The notes under the pieces: model-generated
Database searches by the model: none
What the model saw: the letters and a program-made list of their open reading frames with translations, nothing else
Told to the model about the DNA's origin: nothing
Assembly: GCF_000471905.2 (NCBI RefSeq)
Contig: NW_006498137.1
Coordinates: 1,081,323-1,145,322 of the forward strand
Origin: Amborella trichopoda
Taxonomy: Eukaryota > Streptophyta > Magnoliopsida > Amborellales > Amborellaceae
Direction of reading: 5' to 3'
Length of the DNA stretch: 64,000 nucleotides
Translations under genes and position numbers: made by a program
Shown: piece after piece, positions 34,401 through 44,280 of the stretch
Layout of the letters: each line of letters starts with the position of its first letter
Numbering within the stretch: the stretch's first letter is position 1

Positions 34401-37400
34401 ATTAAAATTCAGCAATCCTAGAAGGATCTAGGGTTGAATTGGTGCAAATTGAGGGCTTAAACTAAAGTTTGAACGCTACGAATGGCTGAGCATGTGGATG
34501 GGCTTTGTAGTACTTGTGGTATTGACTGAATCCAGTGATGATTCTAGCTGTGGGGAGTCTTAGATGGGGTTGTGTTACACAACAGGGCAAAGGAATAGGG
34601 TGCAAGCTTACATGAGGAGAACCTCAAATCCACAAGCTAGAGTTTTCAAGGAAGCACGTAACCATATGAAGAAGAGGGGCTCTACCCTTTGGGAGATACT
34701 CCCAAGCTTAGGCTAGAGTTGTAGAATCACTATCTTTACAAAGACGGTCGAGGAATCTCTCCTCTAGCTTACATGAGGAGAACGTCTGATCCACATGCTA
34801 GAGTTTTCAGGGAAGCACTCTACCATATGAAGAAGAGGGGCTCTACCCTTTGGGGAGACACTCCCATGCTTAGGCTAGAGTTGTAGAATCATTATCTTTA
34901 CAAAGAGAGTTGAGGAATCTCTCCTCTAGAAGTGTTCTCTCACCACAGTTGAAACCCAACTTTTTTAATTAATCTGATTGTTTTTTGCCATAGGCCTAAA
35001 TAGGTATATATAGAGGTTCAAATCCCTCTCTATTTCACTTCGACAGGGGCTCAAACTATCTATGGTTTTTTTTTTTTTCGAGCAAGTGTTAAATGGTTGT
35101 GTTATGCATGGAGTTTTTTCAAAATTCCTTTTCATACATGGAGTTGTGATACAAAAATAAAGAATAGCTACCCACAAGCTGGGCGCTGTGTACATAGCAA
35201 AGAATGCTTTGTCAAAAATATCTTTACATCCAAAAAATCTGCAATAAACACGTTACATCCATGTGGAAGTGCAAAACATTCGGGTGCCATTGCTCAAGAA
35301 GGTGCTGATAGAGTTGTGGTTGTGTTTCTTGAGCTTCAAAATTTGCCCTGCGTTACGTATGATGAAAAAGTTATTGCATTTGCCCCAAGCTATATAATCC
35401 TAGACATTCTTCCTTATTCTTTCAAAATGAGGTTATTGGTTCTTTTATAGTTTTAGAAAATAAGATTTTTACAAAATATGAAGGGAAATAATATTTTATT
35501 CAAAATATGAAATGAATCTTCTGGACTCTTTAAGTAAAATTAGTAAACTAACTATTGAAACTAGGGCAAAAACAGCTTACTAAAACTTTAATGAGTCAAC
35601 TTTCTTGTCTAGGGAGTGCACTATCTTCCAGAAGATTGGTCTTCCTAGAAGATTGCCTAGGTTCCCTCTCAGGGGTTTCATGACTAAGAAACAACTTAAT
35701 ACTCTTGAGAAAATACAATTCGCCACTAATTTTCCCATCACATTTTCAACCATGATTTATCTAGAACGTCTTTGGAAAACCATTGGATAAGGTTGGTAGA
35801 TCTCAAAGAGATCTTCGATTTAAGCTTTGGATCATCCCAAATGGATATCCTGGTGAAAGGTTGTGTTCTAAGTTGACTGATTCACATATTGTAATTCATT
35901 ATCATCGTCAGTTCCCAAATAATCGGGTTGGGCTACACAAATCCTGGTCTGCATTTTGCTCTATTGAAGGCCATACCCTCAGTGAGGCTACAAGTCTCCA
36001 TATCTTTTTGGACTACTCATGTCCTTTTGGGCCTACCCCTTGCCCTTTTCGGTCCTTCCACTTGAACTAACTCCCACCTCTGAACAGGTGCTGTACTTGA
36101 TTGGCACCACACATGGCTAGCCCACCGAAGTCTACCCGCTCTCTTCTTATTGCCTATTGGTTCTACACCTAAATTCTCCCGAATGGATTCATTTTGAATT
36201 CTATCCCTTCTTGTCTTGCCACTCATCAATCTCAACATCCACATCGCCGCTACACTTATTCTATAAGTATATTGCTTTTTTGTCTGCCCAACATTCCGCC
36301 CCATAGAGCAAAGCTGGTCTCACAGCTGTCCTATAGAACTTACCTTTTAGTTTCATTGGTATGCGACGATCACATAAATTTCCAGTTGCACATCTCCAGT
36401 TCGCACATCCAGCTCTAATTATGTGTGTGACATCTTCTTCAATCTCTCTATTTTCCTGGATTATCGACCCAAGATATCGAAAGTGCGGTCCTTTGTACTT
36501 CCTGGTTGTCAATCTTACCTCGTCTCAACTCCCATTATTACTAAACTTGCGTTCCATATACTCTTGTCTTAGTCTGGCTACTTTTACAACCTTTGGATTC
36601 TAGAGCATCCTTCAAAAGTTCTAACTTTGGTTGACGCCGTTTTGGGTCTCATCGATCAAAACTGTCATTTGTGAACAATATGCACCACGGTACCCCATCT
36701 TGTAGGTGCCTAGTTAAGTCGTCCATAACTAAGACAAAGAGGTACGGGTTCAATGCTGACCCTTGATGTAGACTTATTGTTTGTACACTAGTTAGCGTTC
36801 CATCGTACATATCTCTCACCAAGTCGATGTAGTGTCTAGAGACTCTTTCTTTTCCAACACCCGCCAAATCAAATCTCGAGGTACTCTATCATAAGTTTTC
36901 TCTGTATCAATAAAGACCTTGTGGAGGTCTTTTCTCTTCACCTGAAACTTCTCAATCAGTGCTCAAGTAGGAAAATAGCCTCAGTTGTTGACTCTCCTGG
37001 CATAACATCATGTGGAGGTCTTTTCCCTACGCCCTAAAATTCACATATTGTAATTAAATGGAATATTTTATATGGGACTCAAAAGCTTTCCACGTTGTGT
37101 ACTCGAGCATTGATTTTTGATCAATTCTATTGGTTGAAGGTCCCTATGCGTATGGGCTTCATTTCTTCACTGTCCTTCACTGGGAACCATTTGTATTGTG
37201 TTCTATTTGAGCACTATAGACTATGACTTTGGATTATTGTGCGTTTTTCTCTACATTAGATTTATACACTTTCAGTGCATGGAAAACCTTTATAAATCTT
37301 TTTGGATCCGTGATGAGCAAATAAATGCCACTCTTGAAACCAACTTCTAATTTGTGCCCAAAAATCCATAGGTGGTGATGAAGCGTGCGCAGAGTGTGGC

Positions 37401-38100
37401 GCGAGCAGCATGGGCAGGCCCCACCCTTGGCCTCTCCTCATGGTCATGCATGAGGGCACGGCGAAGGCCCCCACAATCAAGCCCAAAGCCAGATGAAACT
37501 CTAACTTTAAATGAAGCCTCAACTGACCTAACTGAGAGCACTGAATCCCTTCTCATCTCCGAAAAAACCGAAACAACGATCATGGAAAACCCAGAATACC
37601 CCTGCTCTGACCACGAGATGATGACCCAAGAACATGATGAAGAAGAAGATGATGATATAAGAGGTGAAAATATGACCGAGGATGAGCTTTGGGAGCAGCT
37701 TGAAGAGGAGCTGCATAGAAGGTCTGAGATTGATGCCTCGGCTTCTGAAGAGATAGAAAGAGAAGAGGAGAAAGTGGTAGCTGAGAGTATCGGACCTGCT
37801 GGATTTTCACCAGAATTATTGTCAGAAAATATTGAGACCCACCGGTTTTTCCCCCCTGGAAAAATCATGCATATAGTGACTTTCGAGATGGAAGACGGTG
37901 AGGGGGAAGGAGAGCTTGATGGGGAACACAAGGTCAGGATTTTCAGGACGCCAAGGTCATTGTATAGTAAGCTACGGCTCTCAAAAACAATGATTAATGA
38001 TCACTATATGCCGATCTACAGAAGGAAAATGGAACAGTTGATCCTTGAGATTGAGGGGGAGATTGAGGCAAATGATGGTTGCTGTGTCAAAGAGATATAG
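19164..38100 (+). CDS. Class-3 lipase / sn1-specific diacylglycerol lipase-like protein, 7 coding exons
   Basis: Predicted to hydrolyse acylglycerol esters. Exons: 19164-19463, 21285-21482, 21693-21965, 23744-23846, 30959-31077, 32256-32432, 37372-38100; together 1,899 nt, 632 residues. A short hydrophobic N-terminus (AAALLYYTLS) may anchor it. The mono/diacylglycerol lipase N-terminal region (about residues 60-165) precedes LIRGTHSIKDT (oxyanion region) and the nucleophile elbow VVGHSLGGGTA (Ser262). Asp315 in NGSDLVPTFSA is the likely acid. The catalytic His is probably His557 (PPGKIMHIV) or His601 (INDHYMP). An acidic insert (about 430-530) separates the core from the C-terminus. From memory it matches an Arabidopsis single-family lipase with the same MATAAGAA start and APATWxExISTLSETLRFTY block. 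All frames are intact. Confidence 0.95.
19464..21284 (+). other. Lipase intron 1
   Basis: 1.8 kb. At 19822-20155 there is a GC-richer block bounded by AGTTTTGAAAATTTGCGGAG and, inverted, AGTTTTCAATTCAGACTCAG, with repeated CCGACTC/GACTCGGG words. It is probably a non-autonomous hAT-like insert. A 33-bp exact tandem duplication (TGTTTTTAAGTATCTCGAAA...) lies at 20797-20862. No gene otherwise. Confidence 0.55.
21285..21482 (+). CDS. Lipase exon 2
   Basis: 66 codons, GNLRVASVYAGPDSIQLTGA to LLQEPKAG, phase 0. Acceptor TTTGCAG|GG, donor GG|GTATG. Confidence 0.93.
21693..21965 (+). CDS. Lipase exon 3 (oxyanion region)
   Basis: 91 codons, LLKPAFTILSDKSSKCFLLL to HRDYNVK. It carries IRGTHSIKDTLTAATGG and NLVLGYAHCGMVAAARWIAK. 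Acceptor ATGCAG|CT, donor AAG|GTAAAC. Confidence 0.95.
21966..23743 (+). other. Lipase intron 3
   Basis: 1.8 kb, T-rich on the coding strand as expected of an intron. I see no gene or clear transposon. Confidence 0.7.
23744..23846 (+). CDS. Lipase exon 4 (nucleophile elbow), GC donor
   Basis: 34 codons plus one base, VVGHSLGGGTAALLTYVLRE to CVTFAP. GHSLG holds the catalytic Ser. The exon must end CCAG followed by GCATGT, because only that junction keeps the conserved FAPAACMTW, so the following intron is GC-AG. Confidence 0.92.
24843..25985. mobile_element. Candidate non-autonomous hAT-like element
   Basis: Left end CCTAGGGTTTTAAAAATCAC then CGATCCGG. Right end, read in reverse, CCAAGGTTTTAAAAAACAG then ATCAGTGACC. 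Interior GATCCGG/CCGATCC words recur near both ends. Flanks TTGTTAAT and TTGATATG match at only part of 8 positions. A 25330-25470 segment has a partial internal duplication (TTTAGCACTATTGC...GGGGTGTTGAATA). Confidence 0.5.
26280..26570 (+). pseudogene. Possible LINE RNase-H-domain fragment
   Basis: Stitched frames give GPVGVD, SRDSEGYVI, GFKEVG, EVKVLLSV, FLQTIAGFFDYGW and FVESDRMG, similar to the RNase-H-like tail of plant L1 LINEs. Short and broken. Confidence 0.4.
26565..27770 (-). mobile_element. RTE-like LINE remnant in lipase intron 4
   Basis: The minus strand shows [40 protein letters not shown] and EVPWCMFVNDSF (27349-27693). More decayed downstream parts of the same family follow: the equivalent of RRIPMKLKG near 27040-27060 and RRD/VP-type words near 26840-26900. 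No intact frame. Antisense to the lipase. Confidence 0.82.
30044..30436 (+). mobile_element. MITE family A copy with exact 9-bp TSD
   Basis: Starts GGGTGCGGTTTGTATTGAGCC with the subterminal palindrome GAGCCTAGGCTC; ends TATATAAACTTTTCCT. Flanked on both sides by AATGTTAAA (30035-30043 and 30437-30445). Confidence 0.92.
30959..31077 (+). CDS. Lipase exon 5 (catalytic Asp)
   Basis: Completes an Ala codon, then ACMTWELAESGVSFITSIIN ... GSDLVPTFSAASVDDLRSE. Acceptor GCGCAG|CT, donor GAG|GTGATT. Confidence 0.93.
31078..32255 (+). other. Lipase intron 5
   Basis: 1.2 kb, mostly occupied by the hAT-like element listed at 31191-31984. Confidence 0.7.
31191..31984. mobile_element. Non-autonomous hAT-like element
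   Basis: Left end CAAGGTTTAAAAAAATGCCG followed by G-rich GGGCGGGGGGC and CTGCCTAGTGCCTAGGTGGC. Right end, in reverse, CACTGTTTCAAAAAACAGTC then GCCCAGCACCTAGGCAGCC. Flanks TTATGGGG and ATATGGGT share 6 of 8 bases. No coding sequence. Confidence 0.6.
32256..32432 (+). CDS. Lipase exon 6
   Basis: 59 codons, VTASAWLNDLRNQIEHTRFL to ILRPVSNGTQ, Ala/Arg-rich at the end. Acceptor AAACAG|GT, donor CAG|GTATGC. Confidence 0.93.
32780..34165. repeat. Degenerate GGAATCGAGATTC word repeats
   Basis: Short words of the type TTGGAATCGAG(T/A)TTC and their variants recur dozens of times at irregular spacing, densest at 32920-33120 and 33730-34090. This resembles the subterminal repeats of a large non-autonomous DNA transposon. 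Confidence 0.6.
34606..34928. repeat. Two-copy tandem duplication, 161-bp unit
   Basis: GCTTACATGAGGAGAAC starts at 34606 and 34767. The copies share ACCATATGAAGAAGAGGGGC and end GGAATCTCTCCTCTAG, with a handful of substitutions. Confidence 0.93.
35895..37010 (-). mobile_element. RTE-like LINE remnant in lipase intron 6
   Basis: Minus-strand frames give SLHQGSALNPYLFVLVMDDL (36649-36867), KYKGPHFRYLGSIIQENREI and [20 protein letters not shown]...LYGAECWADKK (36261-36512), and [20 protein letters not shown]...RRAGRLRW-like (36017-36304). The 3' end corresponds to AACCCGATTATTTGGGAACT and a GATGATAATGA tail. Same family as the copies at 1.3 and 26.6 kb. Confidence 0.85.
37372..38100 (+). CDS. 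Lipase exon 7 (C-terminal, acidic region and candidate His)
   Basis: 242 codons and TAG stop, VVMKRAQSVARAAWAGPTLG to NDGCCVKEI. Acceptor CCATAG|GT. It includes the run EHDEEEDDDIRGEN, the ELWEQLEEEL helix, HRFFPPGKIMHIV and KTMINDHYMPIYRRKMEQL. Confidence 0.94.
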   Translation: MVMKRAQSVARAAWAGPTLGLSSWSCMRARRRPPQSSPKPDETLTLNEASTDLTESTESLLISEKTETTIMENPEYPCSDHEMMTQEHDEEEDDDIRGENMTEDELWEQLEEELHRRSEIDASASEEIEREEEKVVAESIGPAGFSPELLSENIETHRFFPPGKIMHIVTFEMEDGEGEGELDGEHKVRIFRTPRSLYSKLRLSKTMINDHYMPIYRRKMEQLILEIEGEIEANDGCCVKEI

Positions 38101-38700
38101 AATTTCGATTTTTTTTTTTAATTATAAAGTAACAGATGTTTGTTGTAACAAAGGAGCCTCGGCAGATGCATTTCTCTTCTTTCTTTTTTTGACTTTTTTT
38201 TTTGGTTTGGTGGGGTTTTGGGGATTTGAAATCCTGAATTGTAAATATAGGGGATGGCAAAGGAAAAAAAGGTAGCATTGCTGTACAGTTTCTGTGGGTG
38301 ATTTATGGTGGACGAGTTTTTCACAGTAAGTTTATTGCCATTTTTATCTCTAGTCTAGTGGATTTTTATCCAACGCAAGTCTCTATTTACCATAGATGGC
38401 TTGGGACTGGAGTTTGGTTTAGTTCTGTTTTGGGGCTAAAATGGAGAGTGAAAGACAGAGAGAGCACATAAACCAATGGGAGGTGTTCTACTCTGCTTTG
38501 GCAAGGCATCAGATCCACTGCAAGTGATGATTCTGGAGATTTAAGTCGTCGGCCGCACTCTGGTTGATCTTCGCCATCCATCATCACAAATGAACAGTGG
38601 ATGCCCCTTTGAAATGACAATAGCTGTAGACCATCGGAAAATTGTATGTATTTCTCGGTATATATGTTGTTTTCTCTACTGCAAATTTTCAGATGAATTC
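38101..38700 (+). other. Lipase 3' flank
   Basis: T-rich, 3'UTR-like sequence follows the stop. No canonical AATAAA is obvious close by. Nothing else is seen. Confidence 0.4.
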
Positions 38701-39040
38701 ACCATATTACTCAAATAATGTCTCCCGAGATACTTCCGTTGTTTCTTAACTAAACCTTGAGAAAGTATGGACCAACTCCTTTGCTAGCAGCCCATGAACC
38801 CAGAACAGAACAACGCACTACCTGCGCCTCGGTCTAGGTTTCTATTATTACTAACACATTTGAGAAGTACTAACTATTTTTTTAAAAAAAAGAAGAGTAG
38901 GGGTTAGGTTTCCATTCATCATGAATCTTTTTAAAAACAAAAGTCTTCTGTCAATTTGTAGAAAGAAAAATTTGTCCTCTATAGGCAATCAGAATCTCTC
39001 TCTATATATGTATATATAGGGAAATGACCTTGTGAGACCA

Positions 39041-39185
39041 TTTCACACCCATGTGCGTAGGATTTTAAAGGATCACCATTAAATTTGGTATGGATCTCTA
39101 GAAAAGTTAAGATCCACACCTATGCGATAATTTTTTTAGAGATATGTGTCAAATTTAATGGTGATTCTTTGAGATCCTACACATA
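39041..39185. repeat. Hairpin-forming inverted repeat cut by an N gap
   Basis: GTGCGTAGGATTTTAAAGGA then TCACCATTAAATTTGG is answered by CAAATTTAATGGTGATTC and TGAGATCCTACACATA. The outer part of the right arm would lie in the 20-N gap (39186-39205). Probably a small MITE. Confidence 0.65.
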
Positions 39186-39205
39186 NNNNNNNNNNNNNNN
39201 NNNNN
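39186..39205. other. Assembly gap (20 N)
   Basis: Run of N between a hairpin arm and a MITE end; the true length is unknown. Confidence 1.
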
Positions 39206-39541
39206 ACCTCAAAAATTTCACTGAAGAGGTTGTTTTGATGCCTAAATATCCTCAAATTGGTCATCTCAATATCAAGATGCATGAACATGAGAAAAAAAAT
39301 TGATTTTGAGTTTTGGAAATAGTGCATCTTGTAACACATTTTTGGACCGTCAATTTTCAAGATTTTCATAGATATGTTCAATCTACACTATTTTTTAAGC
39401 TTTAAATTTTATAATTAAAGATAAAAACATATTTCAAGGCTATCACAAAGATTTGCAGCATTGAGATTACATATCTCGATAATATTTGAAGGTGCGATTT
39501 ATTTTAATTGTTTAGAATCTCGGTTCTATACAAATTGCACC
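39206..39541 (-). mobile_element. MITE family A copy, left end lost in the N gap
   Basis: Begins in the gap at ACCTCAAAAATTTCACTGAA, has TCATCTCAATATCAAGATGC and AATTTTCAAGATTTTC, and ends CTATACAAATTGCACC. Lies 80 bp past the SSL stop codon. Confidence 0.8.
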
Positions 39542-39620
39542 TATATATCATGGAACAGTGTAAGCCCAACGGCCCAGATTGAATCTGGATCGATCCAATG
39601 ATCACAATTGGTACCATAAT

Positions 39621-39899
39621 TTATTTCTGGTGTCGATCAAGTTGTAATTTTCCGACGAAGTTTGTGTTTAGGCTTCCCAAATAAAGATTGCCATCGAACT
39701 CTAGGGCAGAGGTGACAAACGTTATGACTTTTCCTGTTTGATCGTTGAATATATGGGAAATGCTTCCATCTGCCCCAACTTTTACAACAGATGCCCTCTT
39801 CTTGAGGTCCACAAACCAATCACATAGCCATGGGAATGTTGCAATGATGTGTTTGGCCACCTTAGATCGATGGATAGTATCTGTACCGTATGACCTCAG
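39621..39899 (-). CDS. SSL exon 6 (C-terminal)
   Basis: 92 codons and stop: LRSYGTDTIHRSKVAKHIIA, TFPWLCDWFVDLKKR, GKVITFVTSALEFDGNLYLG, SLNTNFVGKLQLDRHQK. The TAA stop lies inside AATAAA (39620-39625), so the stop codon overlaps a polyadenylation-type hexamer. Confidence 0.92.
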   Translation of the reverse strand: MRSYGTDTIHRSKVAKHIIATFPWLCDWFVDLKKRASVVKVGADGSISHIFNDQTGKVITFVTSALEFDGNLYLGSLNTNFVGKLQLDRHQK

Positions 39900-40588
39900 C
39901 TGAACAAGAAAAAACAGAGAAAAAATAAGAACAAGTTTGTTAGGGACTGTAAGACGTGAGATCAGGAGCTTTGTACCCGTTTTTTTGACCTACTAATTTT
40001 ATAATTAGTGGTGGAAATAAATTTTAGAGCCATCGTGGGTTCGTATGATGAACTGTTTTTTGAATGAAATTTCAAAATAAGGCTGTACTTTTTTCATAAA
40101 GTCTAGGCCTTATAGAAGCAACATCTATTTCCTTTTTTTTTTTTTTTGAGGATCACAAGCGCCATGGAATTTTTGGCTCGCCATTTCATTGATTATCGGT
40201 TGCTTGTTCGGTAGAGCAGACCGAGTTGGGCCATTTTTTATTCTAAATTGTTGAGGAAACAAATAGCCGAGAAATTGATTTCTCCAAACTAGTCCTAAAT
40301 ATTTTGCAAGCAATATTGGGAAGTAATGGCCATATTTAACCATTGTGCAACCCCGGCTCATGACAAATTTTTATTTGTCATTCCTACTAAAAAAATTCAG
40401 GTAAATGATTACTCATACTAAAACCATGTAGTAATAAGAAGTAATTGTAGGTAGTTTCTAAATTCTAGTTGGACTTTGAGGGACAAAGGTAATTAATAAA
40501 GAAGCATCTATTTCAAAATGGTTTTTTATTCTTAGGCTTCTTTATTATAAATCATGACAGATTCAGTAATTTATAATATACAAGTATT

Positions 40589-40708
40589 AGAAATGGACTC
40601 AACCCTTAGTTGGTTAGGGTGATGGGTGCTACAACATGAAGTCTTGAGTTTCATGTCTACTATAAGTAGGATAACCCCTTTCTCACTTATATACCAAAAA
40701 AAGTTGAC
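40589..40708 (+). mobile_element. tRNA-derived-looking SINE with TSD
   Basis: 120 bp with a Pol III A-box-like TTAGTTGGTTAGGGTGATGG and a B-box-like TCTTGAGTTTCATGTCTAC, ending in an A-rich tail. Flanked by 11-bp direct repeats ATACAAGTATT (40578-40588 and 40709-40719). Confidence 0.7.
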
Positions 40709-41129
40709 ATACAAGTATTTCTTTTAGAGAGAATTAGCCTATTTATGGCTGGATGTCACCAATGATGCTTGAAGGAGAGTAGAGATTTGTAGGTTGCTCG
40801 AAAATAAGGTCCCAAAGTATGAGCCCTTACTCTGTATCCAACCCATAAGGTGAGACGAAAATGGTTAAACTGCATTTTTATTAATAATAACAACTTGTAA
40901 TCAAAGCATTACTCATCACAATTACCATTATGGAACGTGTCAAGAATGTGTTGAGAACTGTTGAGTTAGAATAGTGTTTTTGATAGAAGCAATTTGTACA
41001 ACTTGTTTTCTGATCAACAGGTCTTCCAAGCACTGCTATTGATTACAAGATATGAGAAGAGGTTTGAATAGGTAAATCAAGTGATTATTTTTTCCTTTGT
41101 ACTTTTGAGTGCGACACATATTGTTAGAT

Positions 41130-44100
41130 TTCAAAGGAGAAGAGATCTAAGCTAGATGCAACATCCAAAAAATGCATTTTTTTGGCTATGTAGATGGTAA
41201 CAAGGAGTATAGATTGTGGAATCATACTTATTGTAAGATTATAGTTAGCTTAGATATTATTTTCAATGAAAATTCAGTGTAGAGAAAGAAAGGTGAGCCA
41301 GATACTAAAATTGTTGAGGTGAAATGCACCATAAGAACTAGCGAGATGGTGATCAGGACCAAGAGCCTGAAATTGTCCAAGAGATAGAAGAATATTTAGT
41401 TGCTATCAAATTAAGAAGACATGAAAACCTAGAAAGGCTACGGTAAAGCTTAATAACTATGTCTTGTCATATGCTTACCTATTAAAAAACAAGCCAATTT
41501 CTTATTGTCAGGCATATGAGGTTGACGCAGTCGGTCAATGGAGAGCATCCATGGAATAGAAGATGGAGGCCTTGTAGAAAAATAAAATATGGAACCGAGT
41601 TGAATTACCAGACGGGCGAAAGCAATTAGTTGCAGTTAGGTCTTTATAAAGAAGAAATGTTCTAATGATATTGCTAAAAGGTACAAAACTCGTTTGGTTG
41701 GGAAAACTTGTGCATGTGACTACTATTTGAGTTGTTTTAGCTATGGCGATTGTTCTTAATTTAGAGTTGGAATAATTATACGTGAAAACTACTTTCTTAG
41801 ATGGTGACTTAAAGAATAAATTTTTATGACCTAACCTAAAGGTTTTATAGATGAAGATAAAGAGAATTTGGTTTGTTTGCTCAATAAATCATTGTATAGA
41901 TTATAAAAGAATCCAAGGTGTTGGTATAAATCCATAGATATGAACATTGTGCTTATTTTTGCGGTTATTGTTATATAAACTTTAATATATTGTTTTTGTA
42001 TGTTGATGAGATGATTGTTGTAAGGCCAAATAAAGAGAATGTTGCAACACGTAAGCTTCGTTGGCTAGGAATTTGAGAGGAAAGATTTGAGAGCGGTTAA
42101 TCAAATTATAGGGTTGAGTGTATTTAGAGACTAGAAACAATAGAAGAATTTGGTTAATTTAGAAGTGTTATGGAGAAAAGATTCTGCTATGCTTCAATAT
42201 GCATAATGCTAAACCTATTAATACCCTACCTTTTGTGCATATGAGGCTATATTTGAAACAATGTCCTAGCATTGAAGCATAGAATACATAGATGTCTCGA
42301 GTGTTGTATCCATTAATTGTAGGGAGCCTTAGTTTGTTATGGTCAGTACTTGGCATGATACAACATAAGCAGTGAGAGTTATGAGCACGTACATAGAAAA
42401 TCTTGGCCATGATCACTAGACTACTGTGAAGAGAATCCTTAGTTATTAAAAGGGAATTTGTAATGCTAGTATTCATTTTAGTATGAAGGATTTGAGAATT
42501 GCAAGTTATGTTGTTGTAGATTTTGCAAGTGAATTAGATAAAAGAAGGTCTACTATCGGGTGTGTTTTTTATGTTTGAGTGGTGGTGCAATTAGTTAGTT
42601 ATTGAGGTTGCAATTTGTGGTGCATGTCTTCTACAAAAGCTGAGTATATGTTACTTACTCATGCATCTAAAAAACCAATTTGACTAATCAAGTTGGTGAG
42701 TTTGGAGTTGTGAAAGAAGGGATACTGCTTCGTTGTGATAACTAGAGTACTTTGGTTTCAGTAAGTAATCCAACTTTGCATGATAGGACTAAGCATATTG
42801 ATATTTAGTATTAATTTTGTCCATGGTGTGGTAGAAGATGAAATAAATTTACTATAGAAAATTTATACTGACGACAATCTAGTAAATACATTGTCTTTAA
42901 GCCCATTTAGTAAGAGGGAGTTCACTTGGAATAAAATTTCATAAGGTCTTGTGGTTATTTGATGATTAGTAAATAGCAGGCAAAGAATTCTTGTAGCAGC
43001 CTAGTCAGAATAGAAATAATGCCTTCAAGTGGGAGAATGTTAGTACATGACTCCTGTTTATTAGTTGTAAGGAACTTAATATTTTTAATTATCTAGTGAT
43101 AGCCTTAGGCTTGAGAAGATCCTATTACATAAGAAAGGTAAATCTTTTTAGATTTGGTTAGTTATTGAGGTTGCAGTTTATGGTGTATGTCTCCTACAAA
43201 AGCCGAGTATATGTCACTTATGTATCTAAAGAGTCGATTTGGGTAATCAAGTTGGTGAGTTTTGAGTAATGAAATAAGGGATACTGCTTCATTGTGATAA
43301 CTACAGTACTTTGATTTTAAAAAGGAATCCAACCTCGTATGATAGGACTAAGTATATTGATGTTCAATATCACTTTGTCGATGATAAAGTAGAAGATGAA
43401 AGAAGGGATACTGCTTCATTGTGATAATTACACTACTTTGATTTTAGCAAAGAATACAACTTTGTATGATGGGACTAAGTATATTGATGTTCAGTATCAC
43501 TTTGTCTATATATAGTAAATGATGGAAAATTTTTATTGTAGACAATTCATATTGACGACAATCTAACAAATATGTTGACTAAGTCCATTTAGGAAGAAGA
43601 AGATTACTTGGAGTAGAATTTCTTTGAGTCTTGCAGTTACTTGATGATCAATAAATAATGGGCCGCAATTTCTCGTAGTAGACTAAGTCCGAATAGAAAT
43701 AATGTCTTCAAGTGGGAGAGTTAGTACATGGCTACATGTTTCCTAGTTGTAAGGGACTTGATATGTTTCATTATCTTGCGATATCCATAGGCTTGGGAAG
43801 ATCGTATTACATAAGAAAGGTGAATCCTTTTGGATTTAGAAACTCGTGATTTCTATAGGGGAGAAATAGAGACTTTTCTAACTTGTAATAAGTGGGAATG
43901 AGATAGTTATAGCTCATGTAGGTATATTCTTGTGTTCCAAACTGTGTAGAGAGAAAGAAATGGTACAAAGATAGAGAGAGAAAAGGGTAAGCTCTTGGGG
44001 CCTTGGGTTGGTCTTTTCGAATAAAAAAAAAAGAAAAAAAAAGAAAAGAAGAAAACAAAAAGAAACAAAAAAAAGAGAGGCTTGTGAGAGAGTTTGAAAT

Positions 44101-44280
44101 CTTTATATTCTCTACACCTACATGTCGTTTTTCTAATTAGTAGAGAATAAATTTGTTGCTATGTGGATATAAGCGATTGTCGCACTATGTAAATCTTTGT
44201 GTTTCACTCTTTTAATTTTTTGGAGAGTTTTTTTTCCCTTTTGTTTTCCCAAACATTGGTTTTTACTCTTTACAGGGGTG
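41130..44280 (+). mobile_element. Ty1/copia retrotransposon remnant, 5'-truncated
   Basis: Begins in the integrase C-terminus (FGYVDGNKEYRLWNHT...IIFNE). The reverse transcriptase follows: QWRASME, IWNRVELPDGRKQLVAV, NPRCWYK and CMLMR. Then comes RNase H (SELDKRRSTIGCVF, STKAEYM, TKHIDI-like). A polypurine-like CTTCAAGTGGGAGA precedes GTTAGTACATGG, the probable 3' LTR start (about 43712). The LTR end is unclear, about 44200-44280. GAG, protease and most of integrase are absent; stops are frequent. Confidence 0.8.
42598..43830 (+). repeat. 563-bp direct duplication within the copia 3' end
   Basis: GTTATTGAGGTTGCA starts at 42598 and 43161. Both units run from the RNase H end past AAGTGGGAGA into the LTR start (AAGAAAGGTAAATC / AAGAAAGGTGAATC). 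Within the second unit the GGGATACTGCTTCATTGTGA block is itself repeated (about 43270 and 43400). Confidence 0.85.

Larger units (their letters stand above)
32433..37371 (+). other. Lipase intron 6 (4.9 kb)
   Basis: Contains the GGAATCGAGATTC-word region, a 161-bp tandem duplication, unassigned coding-like stretches at 35097-35450 and 35605-35790, and an antisense RTE-like LINE. No independent gene is supportable. Confidence 0.7.

Noticed and set aside
35097..35790. Open frames of 117 and 61 codons in lipase intron 6
   Set aside because: No recognisable domain or consistent splice signals. They lie within a transposon-rich intron, so I do not call them genes.
37347..37931. 194-codon minus-strand open frame
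   Set aside because: Antisense shadow of lipase exon 7. Its Ser-rich product mirrors the acidic GAA/GAT codons of the real exon.
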